Assembly: GCF_000152825.2 (NCBI RefSeq)
Contig: NC_014414.1
Coordinates: 2,706,501-2,770,500, forward strand
Origin: Parvularcula bermudensis HTCC2503
Lineage (GTDB): Bacteria > Pseudomonadota > Alphaproteobacteria > Caulobacterales > Parvularculaceae
Length of the DNA stretch: 64,000 bases
Reading direction: 5' to 3'
Below are positions 54,473 to 62,421 of the stretch, piece after piece. The first letter of the stretch is position 1, and every line of letters starts with the position of its first letter. The translations under genes and the position numbers were made by a program. The notes beneath the pieces were generated by a model that saw nothing but the letters and a program-made list of their open reading frames with translations, did no database searches and was not told where the DNA came from.

Positions 54473-54545
54473 ACCGTTGTCACCGGGCGGTGCCCGAAGG
54501 CACCGGCCGCGCGATGAGGGATGAGGTAATGTCGACCGTGAAAGC

Positions 54546-54652
54546 CTAGAGCTCTTCCAAGCGAAATGGAAACCGGCTCGCGTAAAGAGAAAGGCGATAA
54601 GACAAAGACCTGGAGATGTTTTCCTCTCCGATTGAACCAAAACGGTCCTAGG
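54546..54652 (+). repeat. dispersed intergenic repeat, copy D
   Basis: About 107 bp: TTCCAAGCGAAATGGAAACC, CGGCTCGCGTAAAGAGAAAGG, CGATAAGACAAAGACCTGGA and TCCGATTGAACCAAAACGGT, ending CCTAGG. The other four copies match block by block. The last CTAG supplies the TAG stop of the Crp/Fnr gene at 54648. Confidence 0.75.
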
Positions 54653-55211
54653 CGGCGAGCGCCGCCCCCATGAGGTAGGTCTGCCCCTCAATTTTAGTCA
54701 AAACCGCATCGCGTTCCCACTGGGCAAACGTACGGCTGACCGTCTCGAGGGTGAGCCCGGTAAAGTCGGCAATCTGCTGCCGCGTCAGCGGTAAATCGAC
54801 CCGCGCGCCATCATGGCCCAGACAATCCGCAGCGAGCTTTACGAAAGCTTCGAGCCGATCCATGGCGGATTTGTAGGAAAGAAGCGTCAGGTGACGCCGC
54901 TCGATCGCCAGTCGATCGCGCATCTGCTCGACCATGAAAGCCGCGCCATCGGTATCCTGCAATAATGCCGGTCCCGGAATATAGGCGACCTCACTGGGCA
55001 TCAGTGCTTCGGCATAATGGTCGACGGCGCCCTCAAGATCGAAATGGAGGAAATCCCCAGGACCGGCCAAATCGAGCACCTGACGACGACCGTCTTCGAA
55101 CAGCGTGTAAAGAATCACCGCACCCGAAATGAGTTTGGGGAGGTCTCCATCAGCCTCTCCCGGCGCGAAAATGGTTTCCCGCTTGGCAAAGCGGCGGCTA
55201 TCCCCAGTCAT
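54648..55211 (-). CDS. Crp/Fnr family transcriptional regulator, FixK-like, no Fe-S cysteines
   Basis: 187 residues: cNMP-like beta-roll (about 10-115), a long dimer helix, and a helix-turn-helix ending with LTRQQIADFTGLTLETVSRTF. The recognition helix E-T-V-S-R matches Fnr/FixK. The sequence has only one cysteine (in ADCLGH), so a [4Fe-4S] sensor like Fnr is impossible. The protein is therefore FixK/DNR-like, possibly responding through abundance or a different ligand. AAGGAG lies 6 bases before the ATG. A degenerate TTGCG half-site is 62 bp upstream. It is co-directional with the receiver gene upstream. Confidence 0.88.
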   Translation of the reverse strand: MTGDSRRFAKRETIFAPGEADGDLPKLISGAVILYTLFEDGRRQVLDLAGPGDFLHFDLEGAVDHYAEALMPSEVAYIPGPALLQDTDGAAFMVEQMRDRLAIERRHLTLLSYKSAMDRLEAFVKLAADCLGHDGARVDLPLTRQQIADFTGLTLETVSRTFAQWERDAVLTKIEGQTYLMGAALAA

Positions 55212-55290
55212 GTCATGCTCCTTCTGCCAGAAGGGTCATGCCGATTTTCACCACCCGCCACTATCGGGGCAGTTGCGTAAGGGAAATTGC

Positions 55291-55689
55291 TTATGGATGC
55301 GGAGAGCGACTCCCGATCATCATTGCCAATGCGGCTGAAAGGCTCTCCCCACCGACGGGTTTACGCAGCGCAAGATCCGGTTTGATCGAGTCAACGCATG
55401 TCAGATAGGCACGCCCCCTAAGACCGGAAAGGACGGCAATTCTGATCGCCCCATGACGTTGCCGAAGGGTCCGGGCGACAGAGACCCCGTCGATCCCCGG
55501 CAAGCCAAGGTCCAGAAGGACGATATCCGTTGAGGCTGCCGTCTCCCCGGCAAGAAAACTCTCCCCATCGGCCCAGGCCCGGACATTGTACCCCTCGGCC
55601 GAGAGGACGAGGCCAAGCGCGTGACGGACCGCACAATCGTCTTCGACGATATGAACGGTGATCGGCGCAGAAGGATCGAGAGTAGACAC
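55291..55689 (-). CDS. stand-alone response regulator receiver
   Basis: 132 residues, receiver only. Acid residues in HIVEDDCA (E16-D18), phospho-acceptor Asp60 in VLLDLGLPGIDG, Ser88 in AVLSGL and Lys110 in LALRKPVGG. FixJ-like receiver but with no DNA-binding domain. It lies 88 bp downstream of TolC and 79 bp upstream of the FixK-like gene, and could be part of a relay controlling it. A TTGCG-N4-CGCAA dyad is 35 bp ahead of its ATG. Confidence 0.88.
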   Translation of the reverse strand: MSTLDPSAPITVHIVEDDCAVRHALGLVLSAEGYNVRAWADGESFLAGETAASTDIVLLDLGLPGIDGVSVARTLRQRHGAIRIAVLSGLRGRAYLTCVDSIKPDLALRKPVGGESLSAALAMMIGSRSPHP

Positions 55690-55723
55690 CTTCTTCTTCT
55701 ACCCCTCCTCGACCCCGCGATCC

Positions 55724-55737
55724 TTGCGTTGGCGCAA
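55724..55737. promoter_or_regulatory. Crp/Fnr-type dyad TTGCG-N4-CGCAA upstream of the receiver gene
   Basis: TTGCG (55724-55728), spacer TTGG, CGCAA (55733-55737): perfect half-sites identical to those at 50565. It lies in the 88-bp gap between the TolC stop and the receiver start, suggesting that the receiver-crp pair and the cyd block share a regulator. Confidence 0.6.
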
Positions 55738-55777
55738 AGCCGATCGCCGTCCTCAGCCGGGGGGATATGGGATACAT

Positions 55778-57181
55778 TTATGATCGGGGGTCGAGCCCGA
55801 AGGCGGTGAGATTGACCCTGGCCGCATCATAAGCCGCTTGCGCCAAGACGAAAGCGAGGCGCGCTTCGACTAAGCGGATTTGGGCCGACGCCGCCGCATC
55901 GTCCCGCAAATTGAGACGGAAAAAGTCACTCGCCCCGGCCTCGAACCGCCGCTGTTCAGCCTCCCGCATGCGCGTGGCGGTCTGCACTTCGGCCTCGGCG
56001 AAACCGACGGCCGCCTCGGCCCCCTCCAACCGCGCGCGGAGGGACAGGAGTTCGGCATTGAGCTGATCTCGGGTTAACCGCGTTAACTGGCGAAGCCGCT
56101 CTGCTTTGGCGATTTGACGTTCAAGATCGGCCCGCGCCGTCCGCTGACCGAGGGGAACGGAGAAGGTCATCCCCACAATCGCCTCCGGCTCGTCGCGAGA
56201 GATGCCGCCCTCCCCCAACGGACCAAGATCGCTACCCAGCTCTACTTTCACATCAAGCCGGGGGCGGAGCGCATTGTCCTTGACCAGCACAAGCCCAAGC
56301 GCTCTGGCGAGTTGCGCCTCCAAGAGCGCCACCTCAGGGAGGGGGCCCTCATTTGGTTGAGCGGGTGCTAGGGATTGGATCGGCCAGCGCGCGGGAAGAC
56401 GATCCGCCGCAACGGTCACGGGGCTGCCCCTTTCATCACGATAAAATACGGACAATCTTGCCGCAGCCTCGGTGAAGCGTGCCCTCGCCTCAGCGACCAA
56501 CCCCCGGCGACGGGCCAAAACTTGATCATTCTCTGTCAGGATGATCGATGGCACCGCGCCGCCGGCCACCTGCCGTTCCAGCGCGTCCGTGCGCCTTTCG
56601 GCGATCGCCAATTGATCTCGGTAGACCGACAAAACCTCCCCCGCCGCCAGCCACTCCCAATAGCGCGAAAGGGCCCGTTGCTGGACCGACACCGTGGCCA
56701 GCAGGGCCGCCAAATCCGCCTCACGTTCGGCGAGTCGCGCATCATTAAGCGCCCAGCGCCGTTCATCAATTGCACGGTCCTTCAATAGAGAGATCAGAAG
56801 GCCCGCCTTGATTTCGCCCGCTTCATTCGTAAACGCCTCATCTTCGTAAATAGGAAAATCCCCACCGGACACGCGGTACCGCCCGTAAACCTCCGCCCCA
56901 AAAGGACCCAGCGGTTGCGTAACCTGCGTTTCGATGACGCGGCCGTCGTAAGTGCCCGAGGCCCGATATCGTCCTTCTGCTGACAGGACAGGATCAAACG
57001 CCCCTCTGGCGCTCATCCGCAAGGTCGCCGCGGCCCGCCGGTCCGCCTCAGCCGCCTGGATGGCGGGGGAATGTGCCGCCGAGGCCGCGAGCACTTCATC
57101 GGGCATCAGGGCAGGCGGGGCTTGAGCAGCCGCGACCCCGAGAAAGACCAGCCCCGAAAGAGACGCTATGAGTACCTTCAT
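55778..57181 (-). CDS. TolC family outer-membrane efflux protein
   Basis: 467 residues with a signal peptide (KVLIASLSGLVFLGVAAAQA) and two OEP repeats rich in long helices (LLEAQLARALG, LRQLTRLTRDQLNAELLSLRARL, EAEVQTATRMREAEQRRFEAGASDFFRLNLRDDAAASAQ). It forms the trimeric outer-membrane channel for the upstream HlyD/ABC pair. The ATG overlaps the HlyD stop (ATGA), which fixes the start. Confidence 0.9.
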   Translation of the reverse strand: MKVLIASLSGLVFLGVAAAQAPPALMPDEVLAASAAHSPAIQAAEADRRAAATLRMSARGAFDPVLSAEGRYRASGTYDGRVIETQVTQPLGPFGAEVYGRYRVSGGDFPIYEDEAFTNEAGEIKAGLLISLLKDRAIDERRWALNDARLAEREADLAALLATVSVQQRALSRYWEWLAAGEVLSVYRDQLAIAERRTDALERQVAGGAVPSIILTENDQVLARRRGLVAEARARFTEAAARLSVFYRDERGSPVTVAADRLPARWPIQSLAPAQPNEGPLPEVALLEAQLARALGLVLVKDNALRPRLDVKVELGSDLGPLGEGGISRDEPEAIVGMTFSVPLGQRTARADLERQIAKAERLRQLTRLTRDQLNAELLSLRARLEGAEAAVGFAEAEVQTATRMREAEQRRFEAGASDFFRLNLRDDAAASAQIRLVEARLAFVLAQAAYDAARVNLTAFGLDPRS

Positions 57182-58203
57182 CGCGCGGTTCCTCCGGCAG
57201 TCGTATAGCGTGGCGGGAAATCGTTCAATTGTCGCCAAACTTCGTACCCCACACTGACTGTTTCCAAAAGGATCCAGCCGCGCGCAGTCGATCCAAGACG
57301 GACGAACCGGTCGTCAGGCCACGCCCGTTCGGGATCGTCAGGCTCGGCCACCAGAACCCGAAATCGCCCGTCGGGTTGGGCTGCGGGATCGACACTGACG
57401 ACGACCCCTTCGAAGGTCCCCGTAGGCAGACCTGGCCATCCGGTGAATTGGAGAGCGGGAAATCCCTCGAACTCAAGACGGACATCCGCGCCCGGCTGAA
57501 CGAGCGGAACGTCTCGTCCATTGATCAGAAGGGCGACGGCTCGGGCCGTCGGATCGGGCTGGAATAGCGCCAATCGTTGACCAGCGGTAACGTAGGTCGC
57601 CCGGTCGCCCCCGGTCAATTCCAGCACAGTGCCATCCCGCGGGGCCGTCACTTCTCCGGCGGATTGGCGGGAAATGTCGACGTCCAGGCGCGCCAAACGG
57701 GCACGGGCCGACGCCATTTGGGCGCGAAGTTCCTGGAGGCGGATGATCCCCGAATCAACATCCCGCGGCGCTGCTAACCCCTCCCCTTCCAGACTTTCTG
57801 TACGGGCAAGGTCTCGTTCGGCGGACCGAAGGGCCGCCTCAGCCGCCCGCACCTCGGCAATGGCCTCATCCTTCTCCTGTGCCCGACGTTCCAGCAAGCG
57901 CGGATCATTATCGACGATGGACACAATGGGGTCACCCGCCGCAACCCGATCTCCTTCGCGGACATACCATTGATCGATACGGCCCGCGACAAGGGCGCTC
58001 AATTCCTGCGAGCGTTCCTCCGGGTCAAGTGTGGTCACGATGCCGGGACCGGCGGTTGTTTGCACCCAAGGGACCAAAATCGCGAAGGCCGTCGCTGCCG
58101 CGACCCCCACCACTAACAGTAATGCGACGACACTCATCACCTTGGGGGGACGGAGGGACTGGAGAGTTGTGAAATAGGACTGATGCGAATGATCAAGGAC
58201 CAT
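57178..58203 (-). CDS. HlyD family membrane fusion protein
   Basis: 341 residues: one membrane helix (about 24-46), a lipoyl-like segment ALVAGRIDQWYVREGDRVAAGDPIVSI, a long coiled-coil hairpin (about 95-185), and the second lipoyl half EVTAPRDGTVLEL. Bridges an inner-membrane ABC component to TolC. It begins 3 bases after the ABC-like gene and overlaps tolC, so all three are coupled. Confidence 0.9.
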   Translation of the reverse strand: MVLDHSHQSYFTTLQSLRPPKVMSVVALLLVVGVAAATAFAILVPWVQTTAGPGIVTTLDPEERSQELSALVAGRIDQWYVREGDRVAAGDPIVSIVDNDPRLLERRAQEKDEAIAEVRAAEAALRSAERDLARTESLEGEGLAAPRDVDSGIIRLQELRAQMASARARLARLDVDISRQSAGEVTAPRDGTVLELTGGDRATYVTAGQRLALFQPDPTARAVALLINGRDVPLVQPGADVRLEFEGFPALQFTGWPGLPTGTFEGVVVSVDPAAQPDGRFRVLVAEPDDPERAWPDDRFVRLGSTARGWILLETVSVGYEVWRQLNDFPPRYTTAGGTAR

Positions 58204-58206
58204 GAC

Positions 58207-59961
58207 TTATAGCGCCCCCCCGGATAGAGCGGTTTTCTGCGTTTCAGCGACACTGAGGGCAGACAAGGAGCGTGGGGATTCGCGAATATAGTCTTCCCAC
58301 TGGGCAAGGACCGATTGATGATATCTCCCAAGCACAAGATAACGATCCGCCCCGAGAGAATGACCCCGGTTCGTGAAGTAAACGACGGTCCCGCCGGTGG
58401 TTTCCTTGTAATGAGCGATCGCCGTCAGCAAGGTTTCGAGCGGCATCATGTCGAAGAGTTGGCTGAGGCATAGGACCAATGGTTGCCCTAACAAGGTCGC
58501 GGCCAGTTTGAGCTGCATCATTTCCGCCGTCGACAGAGGCCATCCGGTCGTGGCAAGCTCCGTATCTAAACCATCTGGCAGGTCGGCCACCACATCGTCC
58601 AGCCCCACGATACGCAGAACCTCAAGGATCTTGCGCGAATCTGGTGCCTGAAGGCTTAAGGTCAAATAATTCCGTATCGTCGTTTCAATGACGTTCGGCC
58701 GGTCAAGTACCACGACCGCCCGACGGAGGTCGTGAACATCAATCGACGTCACATCTTGCCCTCCCAGGGTCATCGCCCCCCCTTTGGGATCGATAAAGCG
58801 TTTCAATAATCCTGTGAAAAACCGCTGGGTGCCGTAATCCTCCGCCCGTCCTTGGACGAAGATATTACCCGGGAGTTCCAGATTGAACGTCACGGTATGT
58901 GTCCGCACTTGCCCGACGACATTGCGAAAGCTGAGGCTACTATCTTCCGACTGGATCGTATTTTGGCCGACGGGCCGTTCCTGCTCCACTCCATCGAAGA
59001 GAGAGAGTTCTTCGACCGACGCGCAAAGGTCGTAGAAATAACCGAGATAGGTGCCGAGCTGGGAGACCCCGAAGAAGGCGGCGCTGAGCACGAGTTCTGC
59101 CGCCACCAATTGACCGAGGGTCAATTGTCCGTCGATTACGAGCCACCCCCCAAGACCGAGCAGAATCGCGCTCGCCGCCGCATAAAGAAGAAAAAAGGCC
59201 AGGGTCTGCGAAAAATGACGACGGAAATGGCGCTTGTGAGTCTCGACATATGTCGCCGTCACCTGATCGGTCCCTTTTAACGCCTGAGCGATATGCCGTT
59301 CAGATTTGTAGAACCCATTCGAGGATGCCAGCCCCTCCAACCATGCAGCAGAGCGATGCTTGGCCTGGGATTGGGCGACCGCCGTCTGGATCGCTCCCCG
59401 CCCCCAGATTAGCCAAATCAGCCAGATCAATCCGATAATGACCAATGAGAAAATCATGAAAAGGTGATGATAGAAGGAGACCAACAAAAACCCGACCATC
59501 ACCTGCAATAACACTGTGAACCCCCCGATAAAGAGGATCGGAATATTCTTCTGTACCGTGATGATATCAAAATAGCGATTGAAGAGCGGCCCCCGGCCAC
59601 TATCCGCGAAGAATGGGTCCCGGGCGTAGACGGCTTTCAAGGAAATTTCGGCAACCAATCGAGCATAAAGACGCCGCCCGAATACTTCCATCAAATGAAT
59701 ACGAAGGGCACTGAGTAGACCTGATGCTAATAGTAGTCCAAACAAAGTGACGCTTAAGACGATCAGCGGTGTCGTCAAGCCGGTATGCGCGACAGTGTTG
59801 ATGAGAATCTGTACGGCAACAGGCGTGGCAAGTGACAATAGGCTGATGCCAATTCCGTAAACAATCGCCAAACCGAGAAATTGCCGCTCCGGCGCGAGGG
59901 TCTCCACGAGAAGCCTCAACACCTGAGCTGCACTGGGGAGAGGAGAAGAGGCCATCGACAT
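58207..59961 (-). CDS. ABC-exporter-like protein with degenerate nucleotide-binding domain
   Basis: 584 residues: a six-helix exporter membrane domain (about 25-320) and a C-terminal domain that aligns with ABC ATPases but lacks their catalytic motifs. At the Walker A place (369-379) is VQGRAEDYGTQR without Lys/Thr; the signature (476-480) is LSTAE instead of LSGGQ; Walker B (about 495-504) reads LVLCLSQLFD without the Asp-Glu pair. The frame, structure blocks (VVVLDRPNVIETTIRNYL, LPDGLDTELATTGWPLS) are otherwise intact, so it is not a frameshifted pseudogene. It may pair with another ATPase or act as an ATP-independent conduit. HlyD and TolC follow directly; a small secreted-protein gene precedes. 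Confidence 0.82.
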   Translation of the reverse strand: MSMASSPLPSAAQVLRLLVETLAPERQFLGLAIVYGIGISLLSLATPVAVQILINTVAHTGLTTPLIVLSVTLFGLLLASGLLSALRIHLMEVFGRRLYARLVAEISLKAVYARDPFFADSGRGPLFNRYFDIITVQKNIPILFIGGFTVLLQVMVGFLLVSFYHHLFMIFSLVIIGLIWLIWLIWGRGAIQTAVAQSQAKHRSAAWLEGLASSNGFYKSERHIAQALKGTDQVTATYVETHKRHFRRHFSQTLAFFLLYAAASAILLGLGGWLVIDGQLTLGQLVAAELVLSAAFFGVSQLGTYLGYFYDLCASVEELSLFDGVEQERPVGQNTIQSEDSSLSFRNVVGQVRTHTVTFNLELPGNIFVQGRAEDYGTQRFFTGLLKRFIDPKGGAMTLGGQDVTSIDVHDLRRAVVVLDRPNVIETTIRNYLTLSLQAPDSRKILEVLRIVGLDDVVADLPDGLDTELATTGWPLSTAEMMQLKLAATLLGQPLVLCLSQLFDMMPLETLLTAIAHYKETTGGTVVYFTNRGHSLGADRYLVLGRYHQSVLAQWEDYIRESPRSLSALSVAETQKTALSGGAL

Positions 59962-60040
59962 AATGGAACGTCACTCCTCATCCGACCCACCGGGCCGGAT
60001 GATAACAAGTACTGAGGCGGACGAAAAATGAGGCTGAATA

Positions 60041-60367
60041 TTACCTAGGTTTGAAATAGTCGAGCAAATTGGCTCCCCCCCCCGATACCGCCATTCTCTT
60101 CGCGGTATGATGAAATGGGCCCCTTGCCATCCCCATGCCTTCACGATGTTCGCCGCCGTCGCTTACCACGCGGTCGGAGGAAACGGATCGGCGCATCGTG
60201 TGATGGAAAGGGCCGACAACTGAGCGGGGTTCGGTGACAGCCACCTCGACATTGCTGCTCGACTCCGCCGCAACCGCCGGACCAACGGTGGAGAACGCGG
60301 CGACGATCAGGGCGCAGAGGCGTGGTCTGTAGAATGACCGATCAGAGACTGGCGACTGGTGAGGCAT
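60041..60367 (-). CDS. small secreted protein with duplicated GPFHHT motif
   Basis: 108 residues. A signal peptide ends around residue 34 (LCALIVAAFSTVGPAVAA). The mature part has two copies of GPFHHT (52-57 and 83-88), each followed by a basic patch (MRRSVSS; AKRMAVS), and a C-terminal GGGANLLDYFKPR. His-His pairs could bind metal. No known family was recognised. AAGGAG precedes the ATG by 7 bases, supporting translation. It lies 79 bp upstream of the ABC-like gene on the same strand and may be its substrate or a regulator of it. Confidence 0.6.
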   Translation of the reverse strand: MPHQSPVSDRSFYRPRLCALIVAAFSTVGPAVAAESSSNVEVAVTEPRSVVGPFHHTMRRSVSSDRVVSDGGEHREGMGMARGPFHHTAKRMAVSGGGANLLDYFKPR

Positions 60368-60399
60368 GACTATCTCCTTTGCTGCATTGCAATGTGCAT

Positions 60400-60446
60400 A
60401 TAGTCAGACCTATAGCGAAGGCTAGATACGATAGGATTTTCCTATC
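60400..60446 (-). promoter_or_regulatory. OxyR-like operator (ATAG-N7-CTAT) upstream of the secreted-protein gene
   Basis: GATAGGA-TTT-TCCTATC at 60430-60446 is a perfect inverted repeat whose core reads ATAG-N7-CTAT (60431-60445), the half-site spacing of OxyR. A second, near match ATAG-N6-CTAT lies at 60400-60413. Both lie between the 3' end of the OxyR-like gene and the start of the secreted-protein gene, at the place of its promoter. Confidence 0.65.
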
Positions 60447-60493
60447 AACTTGTGGGGCCCTCTCCCCCCATCTTTTTGCCATCATACTGAGGG

Positions 60494-61414
60494 TTATCGC
60501 TCGATAATCAGGTCGGGAGCTTCCTTGACGGCCAGCATTATGCCTTCTGCGATGGCGTTAACGGCTGCGTCGAGCCCTGCCCCTTTCCGCCAAGCCAGCG
60601 CGATGGAACGGAACATCGGTCGCCGCGCCGGCTTGAGGATCCGCACATCCGCATCCCTTCGAATCTCCGACTGGACATAGAGGGCGGGAAGGAAGGTTGC
60701 GCCCAACCCCATCCCCGCCATTTGACGAAGCGCATCAAGGCTTGTGCCTTCATAGTCACGGCGCAGACGGGCCCCGCTTTCCTCGCAAAGGCGCATCACT
60801 TGGTCGTGCAAATGGTGGCGTGGACTGAGGGTCAACACATCCACGCCTTGCAAATCCGGTGGACCGAAAGTTTTTTTCCGCGCCAAGGGGTGATCTGCCG
60901 CGACAGCCAGAAAGACCGGTTCGCGGAATAGCCGCATGGTGGAAAGGTCCGGTGAACTGACCGGAAGTTGGAGCAAGGCAAGATCGTGTCCGCCTTCGAT
61001 CAATTCACGTTCTAAGTTCAAGGGCAGGGCCTCCTGAACCACCAAGCCCAAATCCGGATAACTTTTATGCAGATGGCGGATGACCTGCGGCAACAGATAC
61101 GGCCCAAGGGTTGGCTTGACCCCAAGTCGCAGAACGCCGGTCAGGGGCCCCCGATCCGCCAGTGCCTCAAGCGCGCGAACCCGGTCGAGGAGCTCCACCG
61201 CTGCCGCCGCCACCTCTCGGCCAAGGGGGGTTAAGATGACCGCACTACTCGATCGTTCCACCAGCGACTGGCCTAACCGTTCCTCCAAATTTTTGATTTG
61301 TTGACTGAGAGAAGGTTGGCTCACACCGCACTCGGCCGCCGCCTTGCGAAAATTACGGCATCGCGAAAGCGCCGTAAAATAGCGCAATTGCCGAAGGCTG
61401 ATCTGGTCGGTCAT
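60494..61414 (-). CDS. LysR-type regulator, OxyR-like without the peroxidatic cysteine
   Basis: 306 residues, HTH (about 6-65, YFTALSRCRNFRKAAAECGVSQPSLSQQI) plus a periplasmic-binding-like effector domain. The effector domain follows OxyR: SPRHHLHDQVMRLCEESG and TSLDALRQMAGMGLGATFLPALY. The OxyR Cys199 position is His201, while Cys208 is retained as Cys210. Thus an OxyR disulphide cannot form; it may sense by a different means. It lies 6 bases after the NhaR-like gene and ends 126 bp from the secreted-protein gene. Confidence 0.88.
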   Translation of the reverse strand: MTDQISLRQLRYFTALSRCRNFRKAAAECGVSQPSLSQQIKNLEERLGQSLVERSSSAVILTPLGREVAAAAVELLDRVRALEALADRGPLTGVLRLGVKPTLGPYLLPQVIRHLHKSYPDLGLVVQEALPLNLERELIEGGHDLALLQLPVSSPDLSTMRLFREPVFLAVAADHPLARKKTFGPPDLQGVDVLTLSPRHHLHDQVMRLCEESGARLRRDYEGTSLDALRQMAGMGLGATFLPALYVQSEIRRDADVRILKPARRPMFRSIALAWRKGAGLDAAVNAIAEGIMLAVKEAPDLIIER

Positions 61415-61420
61415 CTTCTC

Positions 61421-62323
61421 CTACCCACTCTTACTCTCCCCCCCCGGTATAGTCGGCGCGCCTTCAAGCAGCTTGACCAGTGTCGGATGGGGAAAGCGCC
61501 GGGGCATTGTCAGTGCATAGAAGGTTTCGCGAAATCGCGGCAATGCGGCAACTTCCGTGAGGCGCCCATTCGCCAATTCATCTTTGACGACGATTGGGGG
61601 AACGATGGTCAATCCCGTATGCTCTCGCGCGAAGACCCGGAGAAGCGCCATGTCATCGACCTCTGCCAGGATTTTAGGAGAGAGGCCCCGTTCGGCAATC
61701 AAGGCATCAAAGCCATGGCGCACCGTACTATCCTTGGATGGGAGGATCAGGGGCTCCTCCGACAACAATGTATCCAAATCGGTCGACCGTCGACGGGCAG
61801 GAGGGCCGACAAGACTGACTGGCTGGTCCGTAATCGGATGCAAAAGCCAGGGGCTGTCGACGGTGCGTAACGGAGCCTGATTGCTGAGGACGACATCCAG
61901 ACTTAACCCGACAAGAGCCTCCATTAGATCGTCCAAACGTCCGGATCTGACCGTTACGCCGCCTGCGTCTCCAGTGATCAGCGGCCGAAGAAACTCGATC
62001 TGAACATTCCGCGACAATGTCGATAGCGCCCCTACCCGCAGCGGCTTGATCGGCTGGCCGACCCGTTGGGCAAGCGTGTCGACCAGTTCCGCCCCCACAG
62101 CGAAAATGGCATCGGCGTGGGACAAGGCAATCATCCCCGCTTCGGTCAAAATCAACTGTTTCCCCCGCCTCTGAAAGAGGGACATCCCAAGACGATCTTC
62201 CAGCTTTTTGATCTGTATCGAGAGCGATGACTGCGAAACATTCAGGCGTTCGGCCGTCCGCGTCAGGTTCCCCTCATGCGCGACGGCCCAAAAATATCGA
62301 AGATGGTTATAGTTCAGCGCCAT
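61421..62323 (-). CDS. LysR-type regulator, NhaR-like
   Basis: 300 residues. HTH begins NYNHLRYFWAVAHEGNLTRTAERLNVSQSSLSIQIKKLE, characteristic of NhaR. The effector domain includes PLRVGALSTLSRNVQIEFLRPL and SKDSTVRHGFDALI. It diverges from the DabB gene with 98 bp between starts, and is transcribed with the OxyR-like gene. Dab (DIC pump) operons are accompanied by LysR regulators in other bacteria; the neighbour suggests it controls dabBA. Confidence 0.9.
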   Translation of the reverse strand: MALNYNHLRYFWAVAHEGNLTRTAERLNVSQSSLSIQIKKLEDRLGMSLFQRRGKQLILTEAGMIALSHADAIFAVGAELVDTLAQRVGQPIKPLRVGALSTLSRNVQIEFLRPLITGDAGGVTVRSGRLDDLMEALVGLSLDVVLSNQAPLRTVDSPWLLHPITDQPVSLVGPPARRRSTDLDTLLSEEPLILPSKDSTVRHGFDALIAERGLSPKILAEVDDMALLRVFAREHTGLTIVPPIVVKDELANGRLTEVAALPRFRETFYALTMPRRFPHPTLVKLLEGAPTIPGGESKSG

Positions 62324-62360
62324 ATCATCGTTCTCTTTTTTCGAACGAAATCTACTATTC

Positions 62361-62375
62361 TATATATTTTATATA
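62361..62375. promoter_or_regulatory. AT-rich dyad in the LysR/dabB divergent promoter
   Basis: TATATA-TTT-TATATA at 62361-62375 is a perfect inverted repeat 37-61 bp from the two divergent starts, typical of a LysR T-N11-A operator. The region is far more AT-rich than its surroundings. Confidence 0.5.
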
Positions 62376-62421
62376 AAAGAAAGGCGTCGGTAAAGAGGCG
62401 GTGAAAAGGGGAGAAAAGCCG

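Noticed and set aside
56066-56087. GTTAAC-like palindrome resembling a CtrA-type site
   Set aside because: Inside the TolC coding sequence and with six rather than seven bases between the half-sites.
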